Below are positions 12,801 through 23,600 of a stretch of 64,000 nt of DNA, in pieces. Both the position numbers and the translations under genes were made by a program. Numbering within the stretch: the first letter of the stretch is position 1; each line of letters starts with the position of its first letter. Source of the stretch: Cruorifilaria tuberocauda (taxonomy: Eukaryota; Nematoda; Chromadorea; Rhabditida; Onchocercidae); NCBI GenBank assembly GCA_013365365.1, contig JABVXU010000179.1, forward strand, positions 1 through 64,000. Reading direction: 5' to 3'. The notes beneath the pieces are model-generated. The model was not told the origin of the DNA. It saw only the letters and a list, made by a program, of their open reading frames with translations, and made no database searches.

Positions 12801-15800
12801 CAGCCTACAAAGTTAAAACGTCCACGTAATGAAACGTTTTCGCAACTGTTATAGACAATGGATTCTAACCCTGAATATAAAGAACAAAAAAATAAAATAC
12901 ATCAGTTAGTTTCATTTTATTCATTTTATGTAGTAAATATTCGACGAATTCATCATCAAATATATCATCCTGAAATAAATTAACAATCATTCCTGAAATT
13001 ATTATTACCGAATGGAAGTAAGCACCACAGTGAAATAATAAATTAACAGCTATAGCTTTTGTTTACATTGTTCCACCCAACACTTTGATTCGTTATAGCT
13101 ATTATGCAATATTAAATAATTTCTAGAAATAAATTATTCAATTCTTATTTATTTAACCTCGTTTATCTCTGCGAATCCACCTTTTTGCTTAACTAGAGCA
13201 TTGATTTTCGGCGAGTCCGATTTGGTTTTATCAACCATTTCCTGTAATATAATTACGGATAAAATCTGTGCATCAGTTATCACATTTCAAAAAACATGAA
13301 TAGCGCGAAAAAAAACATCCACTCCTTCGATATCAGCTACGTTCCGAGAAGACTTAAAATTAAAAAAATCAATGAAAAAAGGATGCTAAATGAAAGTAAA
13401 AAAGAGGTGAGCATATTAGTGTGAGACAAAACCTCTTGAGCAGGTGAACTAAAAGGAAACTTGTCATCAGAATCTAATTGATCACCTAGTATGAAGAAAT
13501 TGGTTGATGCACATGACTTCAAACTTTGATTTATCGGACAGTTGCAATCATCAGCTAGATCAACCACTTTTAAACAATAGTAAATTAAAAAGAAAAGATA
13601 ACCTACAGTTTTTAACACAAAAAATTAGCAACCAATAAAGGCTAGAATTCGGAATAAAGAAAAGTTAAAAATAACATGAAGTCAGTTTGAAATAATTGGA
13701 TATAAACGATCAAGCATTTTTGAACAAAAAATAAGAAATAATAATAAACCAACATCATTTCTGTTGATCTTCTCAAAATCGACCGTGCTCTCGTCTGGTG
13801 ATGAATCAATTTTTATAATAAATGGTGATTCATCATTCTGTCAAAAAAATTTTTAATCAAAAACAATTTCGAAATTTCAGCCACGGAATAAACTAACATG
13901 TATCTACGAATAATTTCATAACACCGCACAAGTTCGCAAAACTCAGAATACAGTTTCAAGCAAAATATGCGTTTAATTTTTCATTACTCTAGGATGCATT
14001 CAATAAATAATGATAGAAAACTATGTAACTTATTCATAAAACAATACTACTAGGTATCAAACAATATTAGAATCTTTTGATGCTTAATTCAAAAAAAAAA
14101 CATTTTTAAATCTTACAACAACCAGTGAACGGTTCGACCCCACAGTTAGACCTGCAAAAAACAGAGTGTAGAAAAAAAACAAATATTAAATGTTATCCAT
14201 CAATCATTGCCGCTTGTATGCATATATACAAAATAAGCAATAAATATTTTTAATCTTCCAATGGTATTTACTGACTTTCAAGCGCGTCCTCGAACAATTC
14301 AACCCCTGTGTGCTCAGCATACTTTTCAGTACATCGTTCAGTTGTAAAAAAACCATCTCTCTATCAAAAAATTTATTAGATTAACACTCAAGGAACAAAA
14401 AACTATGCAATCCACAAATTTGTTTCATATTTGCACATTTCGACTAAAAAGTGCAAGTATTCGTTAAAAATCATGAAAAAAAAAACGAAATTCATTGCTT
14501 TGAATAGAAAAGATAAAAGCAATAATTATTACCTTGAATGAATATAATTTGACTTACCAATCCAGCAACAATATTACTATCATTAGTTGCATAAATACCA
14601 ACGCCAGAAGCATTATCATTGTACGTTTTATAATAAAGAATTGACACCGTTGGAGGAATAAAAGACTGATCAGAATATGCTATATCCAAAAAAGTGATAG
14701 CACAACCTAGGAGTAAAATTTCATATATTTTTCATCTCTCATTTGACACCATTATTATTATAATTATAATAAATGGATCTTATCCTTATGAAAAACATAT
14801 ACATGAATCTCATTGCCAATAATGTTCACCAAAAACCTGTAATTCAGTAGCTATCACTATTGCATGAGTTTGTTGGTACAAATAGAACAATCTTCCCGTG
14901 CGTTGTTTAATAGAATTACTAGAAGAATTGAAAATTACCCGACACATAAGCTCGACCATCCGCTTTTACTTCAGCTTTCTGAGTGAAAAGCAGAACTTCC
15001 GATTGAAATACACTATCCAATTCGACACTAACCTCATTAGCCTGCAAAATTTTTTCATTTTAAATAACCAAAAAAGTATTAACCCAAACGGAAAAATTAA
15101 ATTTGTCATTGAAATAAATGCTTAATCATACCATAAAATAGGCTGGTACACCATTTTGCTTGAATGGTACCGCCTGAAATTCAACAGCAGTTAATGGTTT
15201 CAATTGATATACCAATTTTCTTTCAATGCAAATCAATCCGATGTAGTCATTCCACAAATAACCGTAATTCCCATTTATACCGCATACAACTGCTGTTCCT
15301 GGAAATATTCACTACTTCTATGAAACAGAAAAAAAGAGGGAAATGGGGGAGTAAAATTGAGATTAAAGTTAAAGCTAAATTAAAGCACTTGCATATCTTC
15401 ATGATATTATCTATGGCATGATGATAATTATATGCTTACCTTTAACAATACATTCATCTTGTCTCATGAGGCATTTCAGTCGTGGATATGACATTAATGA
15501 AACTCTTCTGGCAAACCATTCTCCATCTTCCTAAAAAAATCATGAATCTATTTTTATCAAAATGTACACAAAAATAATTGGTTGCTTCACATACTATATA
15601 TCACCTTACACATCTGTTTATGTATTATTTTATGCCCTCCATTTCAGAAATTGATATCAGTTTACATAAAATTTATAGCATATATTGTTCAGTAAAAATA
15701 TGCAGGATGGAAAGGAGAAGAAATGGGACAAAACAAAGGAAAGTCAAAATAGTATTCTGAACCTGACGGAATGCCTTTAACGTGCACCACATTCCAACAG

Positions 15801-15933
15801 CTGGTTTTCTGCTTCTGCAAATTACTTCCGTTGTTTCATTGACGAAAATTTCACCTATGAGAGCGCAATAAATCACTCGTATAAAGTTCTCTGAACAATC
15901 ATAGATGAAACCTTCCAAATTGATTTCTTCCAT
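9859..15933 (-). CDS. Uncharacterised nematode protein, about 17 exons
   Basis: Phase-consistent exons on the minus strand: 15933-15763, 15530-15440, 15298-15132, 15041-14939, 14706-14558, 14360-14276, 14151-14117, 13837-13750, 13566-13433, 13241-13158, 12969-12901, 12870-12809, 12669-12572, 12321-12261, about 12029-11984, 11918-11789, 11133-11040, 10770-10673, 9984-9859 (stop TAA). The 12901/12870 junction does not keep phase as written, and the exon near 12000 is approximate, so that part needs transcript data. The start ATG is one base after a TTTCAG site, suggesting spliced-leader addition. The first ~110 residues form a beta-rich segment (GEIFVNETTEV, VGMWCTLKAF, GEWFARRV). The middle is acidic and low complexity (DDIFDDEF). 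The C-terminal ~150 residues are compact and conserved-looking (FILRIEIKPGHYTCRK, AMWIDEVDKLC, NALLCDIMYYLEG). I do not recognise the family; OB- or Tudor-like folds are possible but unproven. Confidence 0.75.
11567..11603. repeat. Perfect inverted repeat in intron
   Basis: A 14-bp arm CTTGTGAGCTGAAA and its exact reverse complement are separated by a 9-nt AT spacer. It lies in the intron 11134-11788 of the 17-exon gene. It may be a terminal remnant of a small mobile element or an intronic hairpin; nothing else around it supports either. Confidence 0.6.
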
Positions 15934-15934
15934 C

Positions 15935-15940
15935 CTGAAA
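15935..15940 (-). promoter_or_regulatory. Probable spliced-leader acceptor of the 17-exon gene
   Basis: On the minus strand TTTCAG is followed by one base and then the start codon ATGGAAGAA. No upstream in-frame ATG exists in this open frame. Such an acceptor at the start codon is typical for trans-spliced nematode genes; an upstream cis-spliced exon is the alternative. Confidence 0.5.
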
Positions 15941-16147
15941 GTACGCATAATCACATACTACATATGGTTATTACCTATTAAACTTCAGCAAATTTAGAGC
16001 ACTTTTCATAAAATCATACCTAATGTATCAAGTAAAATCAATTTAATGCCTTTCGAAAGTTTATAATTTTTAACAACTTTCGAAATGCATCGCCGTTCTG
16101 TTATACATGACGGTGTAATAAATGCTTCAAAAAAGATCCTGAATAAG

Positions 16148-16270
16148 CTACTTCACTAATCCCACATCCTACCTTAGAATCACACGTACTGCTTCACGAA
16201 TCCCACACCCCACCTCAGAATCACACACGCTGCTTCACGAATCCCACATTCTACCTCAGAACCTCACACG
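16148..16270 (+). repeat. 41-bp minisatellite, three copies
   Basis: Three adjacent 41-bp units begin at 16148, 16189 and 16230, each with CTxCTTCACxAATCCCACA near the start and TCAGAAxCxCACACG near the end. The units are about 80-90% alike. It lies 0.2 kb upstream of the start of the minus-strand 17-exon gene and is more GC-rich than its surroundings. Confidence 0.85.
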
Positions 16271-18540
16271 CTATTTCCCGATCTCCTCCCGATGACCTCG
16301 TATTTCAGCGATCGAAATTTGAATCGTGTAGGAATTTCAAGGTATAGTGAGCATCATATTGCAACCGTAAATCTCAGACCATCTGGTAACAACGCTTATT
16401 TAGCGGATGAATGGAATGATTGGGGGTTTTTGCTGTGATTTCGCGGGATCTCTGAGTTTTCTTGTTATCATCAGCTTCCAACGGATAAAGTTCAACATTA
16501 CATCATACAAATTTCGACACTTTTCATCTACCCAATCTCTCCTAGCTTTTCCCTCTCTTTTTCTTCGAAGACCGAGAAAGATCGGTATATATGTAAATAT
16601 TGCAATAATTGATCTTTTTTTATTTCGAATACTCAGAATTTACAAAAAATTTTTCTCTTGATTACTGAAACCGTATCCGATTTGAATATAAACCTAAAAT
16701 TTCCGGAAAATAAATTTTAGACTATTTTAGAATAGATAAAACTGATCTCTATTTTCTAAAATTGTAAAGATTTGATTCAAGTTTAGCTTAAATTAATCAA
16801 TTTTCCTTTCATTATTGGCAATCTTTCTAATTTTACCTGTAATAATAATAATATTAAATAGAAATATTAAGTGCCATTTGGAATGTCGAAATTATTACGC
16901 AACAATTTTTAAATATGAAAAAACACCTTTTAATACAATTACTTAAATACATATTAATATATCAAATAAATCAGTTCCGAATGAATCATTATTTCGATTA
17001 ATAATTAATAAAACTGAATACGGAGATAGAATGAAAGAGTGCATGTATAAATGCTTCAATTGATAATATTTGAGTATTTGATTATCTAAGTATTCAAATA
17101 TCCTTGCTACTGAATGAATGAATTCGTATTAACATGAGTAAATGTTAACACTAAAGAATAACACATGATTTACTCATTGTTCAGATACTTGTTAATAATG
17201 GAGTACTCAAATACTTTATAGAAATCGAATATGAAGTGCCTAAATAAATAAACAATAAGCAGTGTGCCATTGCTGATCGATTTTTTTTTTTTACTAATAT
17301 TACATTCTTTAATACAAATGTATGGAATACGTTAGCCGATCGCTAATTAATTAGTATTCAAATATTTAAGTATCACATTTTAAATATTTAAGTATTCATA
17401 TATTAATGTCTGAATGTTGATCATCACGAGGTTGATAAATTTATTAATGATTATAAATACAATTATCAAGTTCTAGCCTTCAAAGTTTATACTACTTTTG
17501 AGTATTTAAGTATATTGATATTATATTGTAAGGCATCTTACTTTGTTACGTTGAAATTTGTATACAATATTTTTTTTATCAAATGCGTAATAAAGTAGTT
17601 TATCAAACGTTTAGTAAGATATTGTTTGCGCAACTAGCCACGTTATTGGATGCGTAATAAGATATTTTATTGTATGTGCAACGAGGTAAATAATTAAATG
17701 CGCAACAAGGTATTTTATTAGATATATAATATTAAGCATATCATATTAGATTTGTGATTTATTATGAATTTCTCGTTGAACCCATAAACAATCTGTATAA
17801 ATTTATTGTAGCAGTAAATTTCGATATAATTTTTTGATGGAATTAAATTGAATGAAATACTAAAATTCAAGATGAAAAATTCAAAATCATTTTATCAAAA
17901 CGATGATAAAATGATAAAGTATTATTGCTTACTTATTAATCATTTTAACTTATATAAATAACAATTTTTAACGTCCGTTACGTCTTTTATATTCGTAACA
18001 GTTTATGGCGTACAATTTTCTTCACTTTTTAAAAGTATTTTATTTTAAAATAAATCTGAAATATTTTGCTACTACAATAAATACTTTATCATTTATCATT
18101 TGATTTTTTTCAAGTCATACGTCAATTTCTTTTTTCTTACTTCAAATTATTATTTCTAAATACTTAATCTTGAGATTACGTCAATGTATCGATGTATTTA
18201 TTGCATCAATCGATCGGTGTATCTATTGGATCAATCGATCGATCGATTGATGTTTTGCGTTTTATCACAAAAAAATTAGGATTTGATAAAAATTAGTTTA
18301 AAATTATCAACTGTTGTTTTTTTTTTTGTTTCATTTAAGAACATGAATTTATAGATGTGTTTTCCGTCATTGATTTGTGATTGATTAGGATGAACTTGCT
18401 TGTTTTCTTTTTCCTTCCAGTTGCTTTTTTCTTATCACTTACCCAGTCTTATCACTACCCTATCATTCATTCCTCCACTTCCTTATCATTTGCTCGTTCT
18501 TTTTTTTTCTCCCAAAGAATTTCAACGAAAAGCTATTTTA
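16271..18540. other. Intergenic region, no gene seen
   Basis: AT-rich sequence with many short diverged words such as AGTATTTGAGTA and ATGCGTAATAAGATATTTTAT, suggesting decayed tandem repeats around 17060-17710. An 84-codon ATG frame at 16407-16661 (+) has no motif or splice support. A GATCGATCGAT-type palindrome lies at about 18220-18250. Confidence 0.5.
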
Positions 18541-18547
18541 CTTTTAT

Positions 18548-18681
18548 CAAAACATACACACACATACACACACACACACATACACATACATACACATACA
18601 TACACATACACACACATACACATACATACACACACACACATACATGCATACCCATGCATTAACATACACATACAGACATAA
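18548..18681 (+). repeat. (AC)n / (ATAC)n compound microsatellite
   Basis: About 130 bp of alternating ACACAC and ACATAC units. It gives long HT/YT/HI repeat frames on the plus strand that are not genes. Confidence 0.9.
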
Positions 18682-18732
18682 GCTGATCATGAAGAAAAAA
18701 TGATTTTAGGTGATATAAAGGCGGAAAAAACA

Positions 18733-18792
18733 CCGACAGACAGACACAGACATACATATACAAAGACACAGACAGACAGACACATACATGCA
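18733..18792 (+). repeat. (CAGA)n / (CACA)n microsatellite
   Basis: Repeated GACAGACAGACACAGACATAC units continue the simple-repeat cluster that starts at 18548 after a 50-bp break. Confidence 0.85.
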
Positions 18793-18806
18793 TTCACATG
18801 CTAAGC

Positions 18807-18998
18807 TTAAATAGTTGTTTTCATTGAAAGTGTTGGAAGAGGAGGAGGAGGAGGAGGAAGATCGGTTATAAATTGGTTTGGAAATATCACTTTAGTGTTA
18901 TCAGTGAGATGAGGTTGGCGCAACAGACGTGCGCTACTGAACACGTCAGTGATAACGGTAAAATTCATCAAATTACCGCCAACAATAAGACGAAGCAA
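18807..18998 (-). CDS. Candidate short ORF or terminal exon with polyproline
   Basis: A minus-strand open frame of 60-odd codons ending in TAA. It has no ATG at its 5' end; the first ATG gives about 53 residues beginning MNFTVITDVFSSARLL. Codons in the first part are mixed and protein-like, followed by a proline run encoded by the complement of the (GGA)n repeat at 18838-18861. No acceptor is visible close upstream. It could be the last exon of a minus-strand gene or a chance frame. Confidence 0.2.
   Translation of the reverse strand: MLRLIVGGNLMNFTVITDVFSSARLLRQPHLTDNTKVIFPNQFITDLPPPPPPLPTLSMKTTI
18838..18861 (+). repeat. (GGA)n microsatellite
   Basis: A run of six to seven GAG/GGA triplets. 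It encodes six prolines on the minus strand in the candidate frame 18807-18998. Confidence 0.85.
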
Positions 18999-19501
18999 AC
19001 ATTTAATCGGTTAGTTTGACGTTTAAATTTACCATGCAAATAATTATCCATGTTTGATTTAACTTATCATCAAATATCTCTGCTCCTTTACCTTTTGCTA
19101 ATGTTATTTAGGTAAATTCTAAATCAGTTATAAATTCATTTGTTATCATTTGTTACCTACGGTAATTGATTGTTTAATGATTACTGATAACAGTTTATTA
19201 TTTCTTAAATATCCATATAAATAAGATTCAATTATTGTTGCTGGAAAATTTTATTTATTGAATAAATTCATTTTTTTTTCTTTTGGTAAAATTTATTTTC
19301 AAACTTTACAATTAATATTAGCTATCAGTATTATCATTAGCTATCACTAGCTACTTTTATCATATATCCTGAAATGTGAAATATTGAATTTCATCTAAAT
19401 CACATCATTTTTATACCATTTTTGAAATTTCAAAGTAAAAATTTGAAAATTTAATAATAGCAAATTAAAATGTTTAGTGGATAAAAAATTAAAAGGAAAA
19501 T

Positions 19502-19523
19502 AGAGAGAGAGAGAGAGAGAGGG
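19502..19523 (+). repeat. (GA)n microsatellite
   Basis: About ten GA units in otherwise AT-rich intergenic DNA. Confidence 0.85.
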
Positions 19524-19708
19524 AGAAGGAAAAAAGAAGTTTACAGATATCAATCATTTTCTTTGACATATTGTACTTTACTGATCTGTAACTTTGTCAA
19601 GCAGACAGCTTAGAAACTTATTAATTATTAAGTTTCTTGTATTTTGAAGTAAATTGATTGCATCTACAAATGATATGTTGTTAAATTGAAAAAGCCAAGA
19701 AATCAAAT

Positions 19709-20038
19709 ATGAGAATCAGATCCGGGTCTCAACTCTCTTTTCGGTTTCATTTTCAGATAACTTTCTTTAATCTCGTTGAAAATAGATTCTATCTTTATTC
19801 CGGTAACTAATTATTTTTCTCCTTAGAGAAGTTGCCAAAGATCTTTGTGGATAATTCAAAAAAAATTTTGCTTATTTGTTTATTAAATCAGTTACTTCCG
19901 ATATTTCCAATATTCAATGAAATGATAGATGACTGTTTGAAAATTTACGGAAAAATAAACTCAAGTAACTTTAATAATGAATTATTTGGTGATATATTTG
20001 GTGATCAAACAGTTACCGTGATAACAAATGATAGCTAA
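19709..20038 (+). CDS. Candidate small gene, up to 101 residues, unknown
   Basis: A 71-codon frame (19827-20038, stop TAA) follows a pyrimidine-rich CTCCTTAG acceptor and encodes a hydrophobic then acidic sequence (ILLICLLNQLLPIF, later GDIFGDQTV). Directly upstream an ATG frame (19709-19802) ends before a GTAACT donor in matching phase. Joining the two would need an intron of only 24 nt, shorter than normal nematode introns, so either the last exon belongs to a different upstream exon or the match is chance. No family recognised. It would sit 0.6 kb upstream of the Tudor gene on the same strand. Confidence 0.3.
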
Positions 20039-20090
20039 TCATATAATTGTTTTACTACTGCTATAAGCAAATAGGAAGTAAACAATAACG

Positions 20091-20213
20091 ATCAATCGAA
20101 TTACTCTAATAAATCAATCGAATTACTCTAATAATGAAATCAATCGAATAATGAAATCAATCGAATAATGAAATTAATCGAATTAATGAAATCAATCGAA
20201 TTACTCTAATAAA
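20091..20213 (+). repeat. Imperfect AATCAATCGAAT tandem repeat
   Basis: Repeated ATCAATCGAATTACTCTAATAA and the shorter ATCAATCGAATAATGAA units, six in all, in the 5' flank of the Tudor gene. Confidence 0.8.
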
Positions 20214-20646
20214 AGAAAAAAATGATAACGAATTTCAACAATAATTTACCAGTGGCAATTTTTTTCAAATCATTCTTATTACTATCGAACTAATCGTTCG
20301 GGAAATAAATAAAATCTTCAATTATTGAATTCCTGGGATTCCGGCAATATTCCTAATCCAAGCCTTCCAGTTTCGGAAATATACACAATCTCCAAGTGCC
20401 ACGATAACAATTATTATTCCTCTCTCTTCTTTTGTCTCTGTTACCATTCCAGTTGAAATTATTGCATTTGCCGAATTTATTTATTCAAATTTTTTAAATT
20501 TCTAGAACTTAACGGAAAGATTCATAATTACACTTTATAATTTATAATCTGTAATAAACAAAATTATTATATATCATGATAATTTTACAAATATCTTTTT
20601 TCTATTCTTTTCATTAATTAATTGAAACTAACAATTGTATTATATC

Positions 20647-23600
20647 ATGCATAACAGATCAGGAGCGCCAAGCAAAATATCGCCAATATCTGATAAAAGT
20701 GATAATGATACAATTCCCGGTGATATTAGCCCATTCAATAATGCACCTGTAAAAATTCCTCAAAAGTAAGCCAAGTATGAATTAATTTTATTTTCCTTTT
20801 TAATAAATTATAAATTCATCTTACATCTTAGTTTACTGTACTGTCTAATAAATATTCCAAAATGAAAAAAAAAAATGTTTAAAAAAAGTTTTCTAATACG
20901 AAAGATTTATATTTTTATAATTTTATTGATATAAAATTTTTTTTCCTACTAAGCTGAAGATTGACAAAAAAAGAAAAGATGGAAGTTATTTTATGAAGTT
21001 AGCATAAAACATCACTGATCATCGTTATCAATAATTCCATCTCTCTCTCTCTCTCTCTTTCTCTTCCATTTCTGAAAATTCTTCAGGGAATAATAATAAA
21101 CAGTGAAATTTATCTGTTATATGTCAAAATGTCTAATTGCAGAAATTATGAGTTTTATTTCTTAACAGAAGAAAAAAAAAATTTCAAATTGTTTGGAATT
21201 GATATTTCATCGATTAGTTTCTAAAGTTTATAGAATTATTATCAAAGATTATCAAACTGTAGTAAAATTTTTAAAATTATTTACATGCATAATCAGACGG
21301 ATAATAAAATGTTTAGTGAATTTTTCGTTAATTCAAAGAGGAATGTTCTGATATCACAAAGTGAACTGATAAGAGAGAAGAATTTGAAGAATTCTTATCA
21401 CTTTATCTTTTATTGATATGGCCAAAGGCTATCTTAAATTATCACATTTGATTTGTTTTGTTTTCAAAAATTAATAAAATAACGTTTATTACTAAAATAT
21501 TACAGGCAGATATCAATAGAGGTAAATATCAATATATATGGAAATTAGATAAACATTTTTCATATTGTAAAATGTCAAATGTATGAAACTCTAAACTTTT
21601 TAATGTTTGATAAATTTCGAAAATTAATTTTCAAATTTTATGACATTGCTATGAATAATAGATTAAATTCTTGCCTCAGTTATTCATCACATGAAGCATT
21701 TTAAATAACCGGAAATTAATCGGAATTTGCATGATTGATAAAAACTGATATTGCTGAACGATTGCAATGTAAACTTTAGGCTTCAATTAAAGCATCACTT
21801 TCATTATCATTTATCATTCATTATCATTTCTTCTATTATCATTATTTTTAAGGGAAATATATCAGATCTTCTTATTTTTGCTTTGGGCTTCAATTAACGA
21901 TATTTTTTAACAGATCTATTATCATTTATCATTCATTATCATTTCTTCTACTATTATCATCTATTATCATTATCATTCATTATCATTTCTTCTATTATTA
22001 TCATCTATTATCATTATCATTCATTATCATTTCTTCTATTATTATCATTATTTTTAAGGAAAATCATCATCAGAAACTCTCTTTTCCATTCTTATTTCTA
22101 CAGATATATGATAAGTGCGTTAAATTTTTTTTTTTTAAAAAGTTGAAATGAATAATGATAGCATTTCATCCTTTGATAATATTTTGAGAGAAAGAAGGAA
22201 AAAAAAACAAATAACAAAATGCTATTACTGATTTATAAACAGTGTAAGGCGAAAGAATGACTGATATTTTTGCTTCGCTTATTATTTAGACATTTCTGAT
22301 TTCTTGAAATCAAACAATTTAAACTTTTGCAAACTTCTGTTTACTTTTAGCGATAAAATATCTCGAAATGTTGCACAGATTAAAAAATAGCATTAAATTA
22401 AATTTAATTTTATAAAAAAACAAATGATTAAAGATGATAAATTAACAAGTTAATATTGTAATTTAGAGATTTGTTAAAAAATTTTTCATTTGAATAAATT
22501 CATTTAATAAGTTATTGATATCTGATAATGGGATGATTGATTTTTTTTTTCTAAATCACTTATTACCTAAATGATATGATCAGCATTGAATGCGTCAAAA
22601 TCGCGTAAAGTAAACATTTAGCACACGTTATAACGATGGTTATTTAGATAAGTAATAGTAAGTAATACTAGAAAAGTAATTAATGCCAAATCATTTTTAG
22701 GCATTAAAATAACTTTCATTTAAAATTTTATTTAATGTAAAATTTAATTTCATGAATACTCCAAATATTGCACGAAATTGGGAGCTACGAAGTGTTGGAA
22801 GACGTGAAACTGCACGTGACGCTATTAATTTCTTCAATAATAGTAATAATAAAGATGATGGAAGTACTTCTTCAGCTACGAATAATTCAAATAAATTAAA
22901 AAAAATGTATGGTTTTGCTTTTTCTCATGAAGCATGCGTAATAGTTTTTTGTTACTTCTTACTCATAATCTTACTTATTTATATAATAATATTGAGATTA
23001 CAAGATTACGATTAACTCTTACTTATAAGAAAAATAAGCTTAATTATCAGCTAGTTTTATTTCTTTCTTTAATTTAAAAATTTCATTTTCAATAGTTTCT
23101 TGTTAATTCTTACTTATAATCCTACTTCTCACTCATAAACTTACTTACTCATAATAAGATTGAGATTAAAAGATTAAGCTTAATACTTACTCACAAGAGA
23201 AAGTAAGATTAATTATCGGTTGGTTTTGCTTTTTTAATTTAAAAATTTCATTTTCAATCGTTTCCTGTTACTTCTTACTCATAAAGTATTCCTCCAGAAA
23301 GTTCCATCCTCTAATTTTACCTGTATTACAAAATGTATTATTCATAGTTTGCGCAATAAATCTGCTTCATCACAAGATGATGATGCTGCTATCGATGCTA
23401 ATCGAAAGATTAATGAAAGCAGGAGGAATTCTAATACTTCTGATGGGTAATTTTGTGGTTATTTTCTAATTCATTTTTTAAAAACAAAAGAAAAATTTTT
23501 TAATTACTTTCGGTTAATTAATTAATCGATCATTAAATCATTTATTAAGTTCAATTAATTTATCATTATCATTAATCAATGATTAATTCATGAAATGGTT

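Noticed and set aside
16407..16661. 84-codon plus ORF with an ATG
   Set aside because: No motif, no partner exons and a composition consistent with chance; it overlaps the likely upstream region of the 17-exon gene.
18381..18681. Plus ORFs rich in HTHTYT repeats
   Set aside because: They are direct translations of the AC/ATAC microsatellite in two frames.
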